NCBI GenBank assembly: GCA_037576195.1
Contig: CM075104.1
Coordinates: 16,756,211 to 16,820,210, forward strand
Reading direction: 5' to 3'
DNA: 64,000 nt
DNA from: Phytoseiulus persimilis
Taxonomy: Eukaryota > Arthropoda > Arachnida > Mesostigmata > Phytoseiidae
A program made the position numbers and the translations under genes. Under the pieces are notes generated by a model. The model had not been told where the DNA came from and did no database searches. It saw nothing but the letters and a program-made list of their open reading frames with translations. Of this stretch, positions 60,008 to 64,000 are shown piece by piece (within the stretch, counting starts at the first letter, position 1; each line of letters opens with the position of its first letter).

Positions 60008-63000
60008 GCGCGCCTTGTTACGAGACAGACACAAAAGATCTGAGAAGGATGTTCAGGAAAGGCGGAGAGACCTGGGCTGGATGAAATGAGCGTGAGGAAA
60101 GTGATTCAGAGAAGGACCTTAGTTAGGGTGCAATCACGGTCATCAGGCGTCTGATCTTCTACTCGTCAGCACGTTATCTATGGAAGAAAGGGCCATCATT
60201 ATAGCACCAGTATTATCTCCGAAAACTTCGAGAATCCTCAATCTTATTTTGAGCGATCTTCAAGGATGATGGGGATTCCAAAGCAGTGTCATGAGCTCGA
60301 CTTCAGGAACTCTCGAGTGCATTCGAACGCTCATATCTGACAGAGGAAGAACGTGGGGGCGGCAGAATGAGACCACTCTGAAACTACTCCATTTTCAGAA
60401 TTCGATGCTTGGATTAGATGGAGTGGCGCATGGTGTGCTGAGTTGCCTTGAATGGGAGGATATTCGATCCGAATATTCGTGATGGTCACTCGAGTTTCTC
60501 CCATGAACTACGGGAGGAGAGCGATGATCCGACTGACGAGTTATGGGTGGAGGTAGAGTTTAGGCTTGTGGTACTATCGGCCACGATGAGAACACTAACA
60601 TCAGGAGATGTTTTGAGGAAAACGATGATTCGAGCCGCTCTGCAGAAAGCAGATTCAGTAGGTCGGAGTACAGGAACCCCCGGCTGTGGAGACAACCACC
60701 TTCGGACTCTAACAGGATGATGCCGACGAAGTCTTTGCTAGCTGAGCGGAGGAGTCTTTCAGGGACAGGAAAAAACGCCCGCCTGAAGTGGCCGGTGAGG
60801 TCCTCGGAAATCAGCCGGCCATTTCTTCGGGTGCACCAATATTCCTCAAGGCTACGTCGAGCTCAGGTCGAGCCCTCGAGCTCAAAGGAAAGCCCGAAAA
60901 CACGCTCATCATCGTCTCACGCGAGAGCTCTTTGTATCTGGTAAATATGGGAATCTCAACGTTCGCAGAGCCCCGGTGCTGAGGACGGGACTTCAAATCT
61001 TGCACAGAGGATGCGAGCCTCTGAGTTCAAGCTCAGCTTGAGTATTTAGGTCGAAGTAAACAGAAGCCTAAAGAGAAACTATGAGCTCGATGGTTGCGAC
61101 AATTCTCATTGCGTTATTGTTTCTTCATTCGCGGAGCCCCAGGATCCAGCTATCCAGGCACTCCTTTGACATCAAGGGATTGCTACAATTCACAGACAAG
61201 AAAATCCACAGCAAATTGGAATCGAGCCCGCTGGAATCTTCGGAAACAGACACGAGTTCCCAGATAAGCCGGTGAATGGCTTCGAGCGAAACTCAACAAG
61301 CTTCGAAAGCTTTTGACAGTATTCACTGCTGCGCAGTCGTTCTTGACAAGAGGATTACGGAGTCGGCCGCACTTTCAACTACTACCCAGGCGGTCGGCCG
61401 CCAACAGCGAGTAAACGTCCACGAGATGCCTTCGAATGTGTACGCCATGAAATTAAGGAAATACTTGAATTTGACATTGAAGTCTAAGAAGGAATCAACT
61501 GCTGGATTTCCGTTGATTCATACACCCTGAGTAGGAGGGAAACTCTGCCCGCGTGATCGGCGCATTTCGTCGGGGGAGCCTTCATCGCAGTTTTCTTAAA
61601 TATTGTCGCCTCTACAAATAATGATGATGAGTCCGTTCCCACCCGAAACTCTCCTTGGCGACTCATTAAGACTTTGTTAATCCGATGTTGTAACGACTCA
61701 AGCCAGCATTCCCACGGGATCAGAAGGCGGAGAAGTCCGTTCAGCCTAATTGCGATGCCGGGACACGAAGCGTCCGCCAGTTTTCCCTCGAATTCGGCTA
61801 CTTGGTGTTCGAACGACGACATCTCAGCTAATCAGGATTCCCCGCATGCGGAGAAGAGAGATCGTCTCGCTCAATGAGAACAGAAGCGGTGAGTTTAGTT
61901 GTTGGATCAAGGTTGACTCGGCAGACATTCAATCGGGTGGAAGTCCTCATCTCCAGGAAAACGAACTGAGTCATCGATCGAGCTGCCGACCGAGGCGCGT
62001 AGCCCCAGAGGAAACATGATGAAGACGCTTTTGTGTTGCTCTTATTTTTCTTCTTCTGACGCGGTCAGAGGTCTCGACAGTATGCCTCATAGTCACGGCA
62101 GGGCTTCGTTCGGCAGCCACAGAAGCTCCCGAGCATTTGCATTCGACCGCCAGGTAATGATCGGTTTACGCAGCGCATCTCATGCCTCAATTCAAGACCG
62201 TTTTCAATCAATCGCACCGGAACGGCGAGAAATCGCCTCAGTGTCCAGTTTGCGCCCTGATCCCCATGAATATTTCTCCGTCCCTCAGGAGGAAACGATT
62301 TCAGCCTCGGGTCCCCAGACTCTCGTGGCAGAGAGAGAACCCGAGAAACCGGTTGCCGCAATCAGCTCGGATGCACTCATAGCACTGGTTACCGGCGACA
62401 GGAATTTCGCCCGCGTTCTGATTTTGAGCAGAACGTGAACATCGCTTCGCGCGAGGCGTCCAGGTAGAAGAACCCGAGTCAATCGTTCTCCTCCCGCTAA
62501 GGTCACATTGGTCATGTGAGGCATTCTTGTGCTGTGATCGGTAGCGAGTTTTGATTGTTCGATTCGATGAGGCCGATCCGCCTGTCCAACTGGTCGCCCG
62601 TTCGATCGCGCGGACGTTTGACCCGCTTGAGGGGCACAGCATTCACGACAACATCGACGACGACGGCGACGACAGAGTCTGCGAAAACCATTAGCGTTCA
62701 TCATCGCCTTATTGTGGACCCGGCAATCACTTGCTAAACGCAGGAGGAGTGATGCTAGACGCTCAGGATTCGATCGAAGCTCGATTACGTTCACGAGAAG
62801 CCGCGTGAGCTGGTTCTGAGTAGCGCGACCGAAATCTCACAGAGCTGGGCGACGTCATGCTAAGATATCACACTCAAAAATAACTGAGAGCGATCCTCAC
62901 CTTGCGATGATTGATCGTAAACGAAGACACTGCTCGAGCTTCGCCTGGAATGATAGAGCGGCCTCGCTTCGTCCAGTGGCTACGATTGGCTAGATGTCGT

Positions 63001-64000
63001 GGTTGGTGAGCTTCGGTTGTTTCTCGATCGACAGGTTGTGAAAAGTTTCCGCGGAGCGATTTGCGGCGGTCGCAGTCAATCAGCGACCCGATGCGGTCCG
63101 TCAGAACGCGGCGTGGGATGGTAAGCCGTATGGATTCGCCCAGCTTTCAACGTGCAGAACGATGGAAGAGTTCCCAATTGCAGCCGGCGGGAAGATTCTG
63201 GAAATTCTGGGCCCGTGGGACTTCGGGTGCGTTATCCGATCCTCAAAGACTCGAACTTTGAGATCGGTCTGACAAAGGCATCAGTCTCTGAGGACTTGCC
63301 TCTAAATCCTCTCGAGTTGTTCAAGTCAGCGCTGACTCTACCCTCCCAGCCGAGGTGCCAACTGGAGAGCGTCGTACCGATTTGGTGACCCTCCTCAGAT
63401 AATACATATGGGGGGCACCGCCGCGGACTTCTTCAGCAGGACTCACTGCCTTAATACTCGGTTGATTCTCCTTCAATGAAAACGAGGAGTTCAATATTTA
63501 TATTCAAACCGAAGATATGACTGAGAGGTCCACGCCTTTTGGACGGCATCTGTGCATTTGCACAGCCGTGATGACGATGTCCTCGGTGGAACATTCCTTT
63601 CCTCGGAGGCGTTTGACTCCGGACTCAAATCCTGCAGTTCGTGATACAGCCGACCGCTGATTTCTCTCGTGCATCTACATTTAGAATTGTTGCCGCAGCT
63701 AGCGACCGTTTCGGGCGTGTGCTGGGGGCACCAGCCACAGCATGGCTCTCAAGTGAACTGTGCTGGAAGCCGCTGGGGCGCCAACTCAATCCGCGGGGGC
63801 GCTAAGGGCTTGGGAAGAGAGCGAATTTGCGGAAAGTACTCCGGGAACCCTGAGCAGGACTCAGCTCCTTAGGAGGCCCTTCATTCTTTTCTCTCTGAGA
63901 ATCGTGAGCGACAGGCTTCTTGAATTCCGATATTCGGACTTGAGCAATCTGTTTGCTGGAAAGAAAGCTTCTCACGGGTAGTCACCTGAGCGTTATCGGA
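60008..64000. other. Unannotated interval at the right end
   Basis: Both strands have open segments here. Minus examples lie at about 60570-60870 and 61484-61822. Plus examples are 61081-61275, which begins with a signal-peptide-like stretch, and 62016-62438. They overlap and compete, and none shows a known domain. A plus-strand donor-like GCG/GTGAGT lies at 61890. From about 63480 to the end nothing stands out. Confidence 0.35.

Noticed and set aside
61081-61530. Plus-strand frame starting with a signal-peptide-like stretch, followed at once by another ATG frame
   Set aside because: The first frame stops directly before the second ATG with no splice sites. Minus-strand segments compete for the same DNA. 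There is no domain support.

Overview
The window looks like animal nuclear DNA, most likely from an arthropod. It has roughly even base composition, no operons or bacterial signals, and spliced genes with short GT-AG introns (103, 106, 115 and 185 bp in the genes I could assemble). The best family matches are a Stubble-type secreted serine protease, a DDX43-type KH/DEAD-box helicase and a UPF0449 (C19orf25-type) protein. A compact arthropod genome near 50% GC with such short introns would suit a parasitiform (predatory-type) mite. That placement is an inference and was not tested.

Layout. 0.6-2.9 kb, minus strand: an intronless CLIP-like/trypsin-like protease gene. 2.9-11.7 kb: no gene I can name, but one copy of a diverged duplicated sequence near 8.8 kb and its partner near 11.1 kb. 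11.8-14.2 kb, minus: a three-exon DDX43-like helicase with two KH domains. 15.25-15.73 kb, minus: a two-exon UPF0449 gene. 19.37-19.90 kb: a foldback-type element with arms of about 200 bp and terminal 15-bp sub-repeats. 22.14-22.67 kb, plus: a two-exon gene for a small basic coiled-coil protein. 25.3-27.3 kb, minus: a large secreted, proline-rich, disordered protein. 27.4-64 kb: mostly sequence in which I recognise no family. It holds a few open segments with splice-like edges (37.1-37.5, 46.9-47.3, 54.4-55.2, 57.2-57.5 and 59.3-60.0 kb), which I list as weak candidates.

The genes do not form an obvious pathway. The recognisable ones are a secreted epidermal/cuticular-type protease, a germline-type RNA helicase, two small cytosolic or nuclear coiled-coil proteins and one extracellular disordered protein. 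This is ordinary eukaryotic gene order. Most open reading frames of 60-150 codons here occur at about the rate expected by chance for even base composition, so I left them out unless something else supported them. No tRNA, rRNA, CRISPR array or clear viral sequence was seen.
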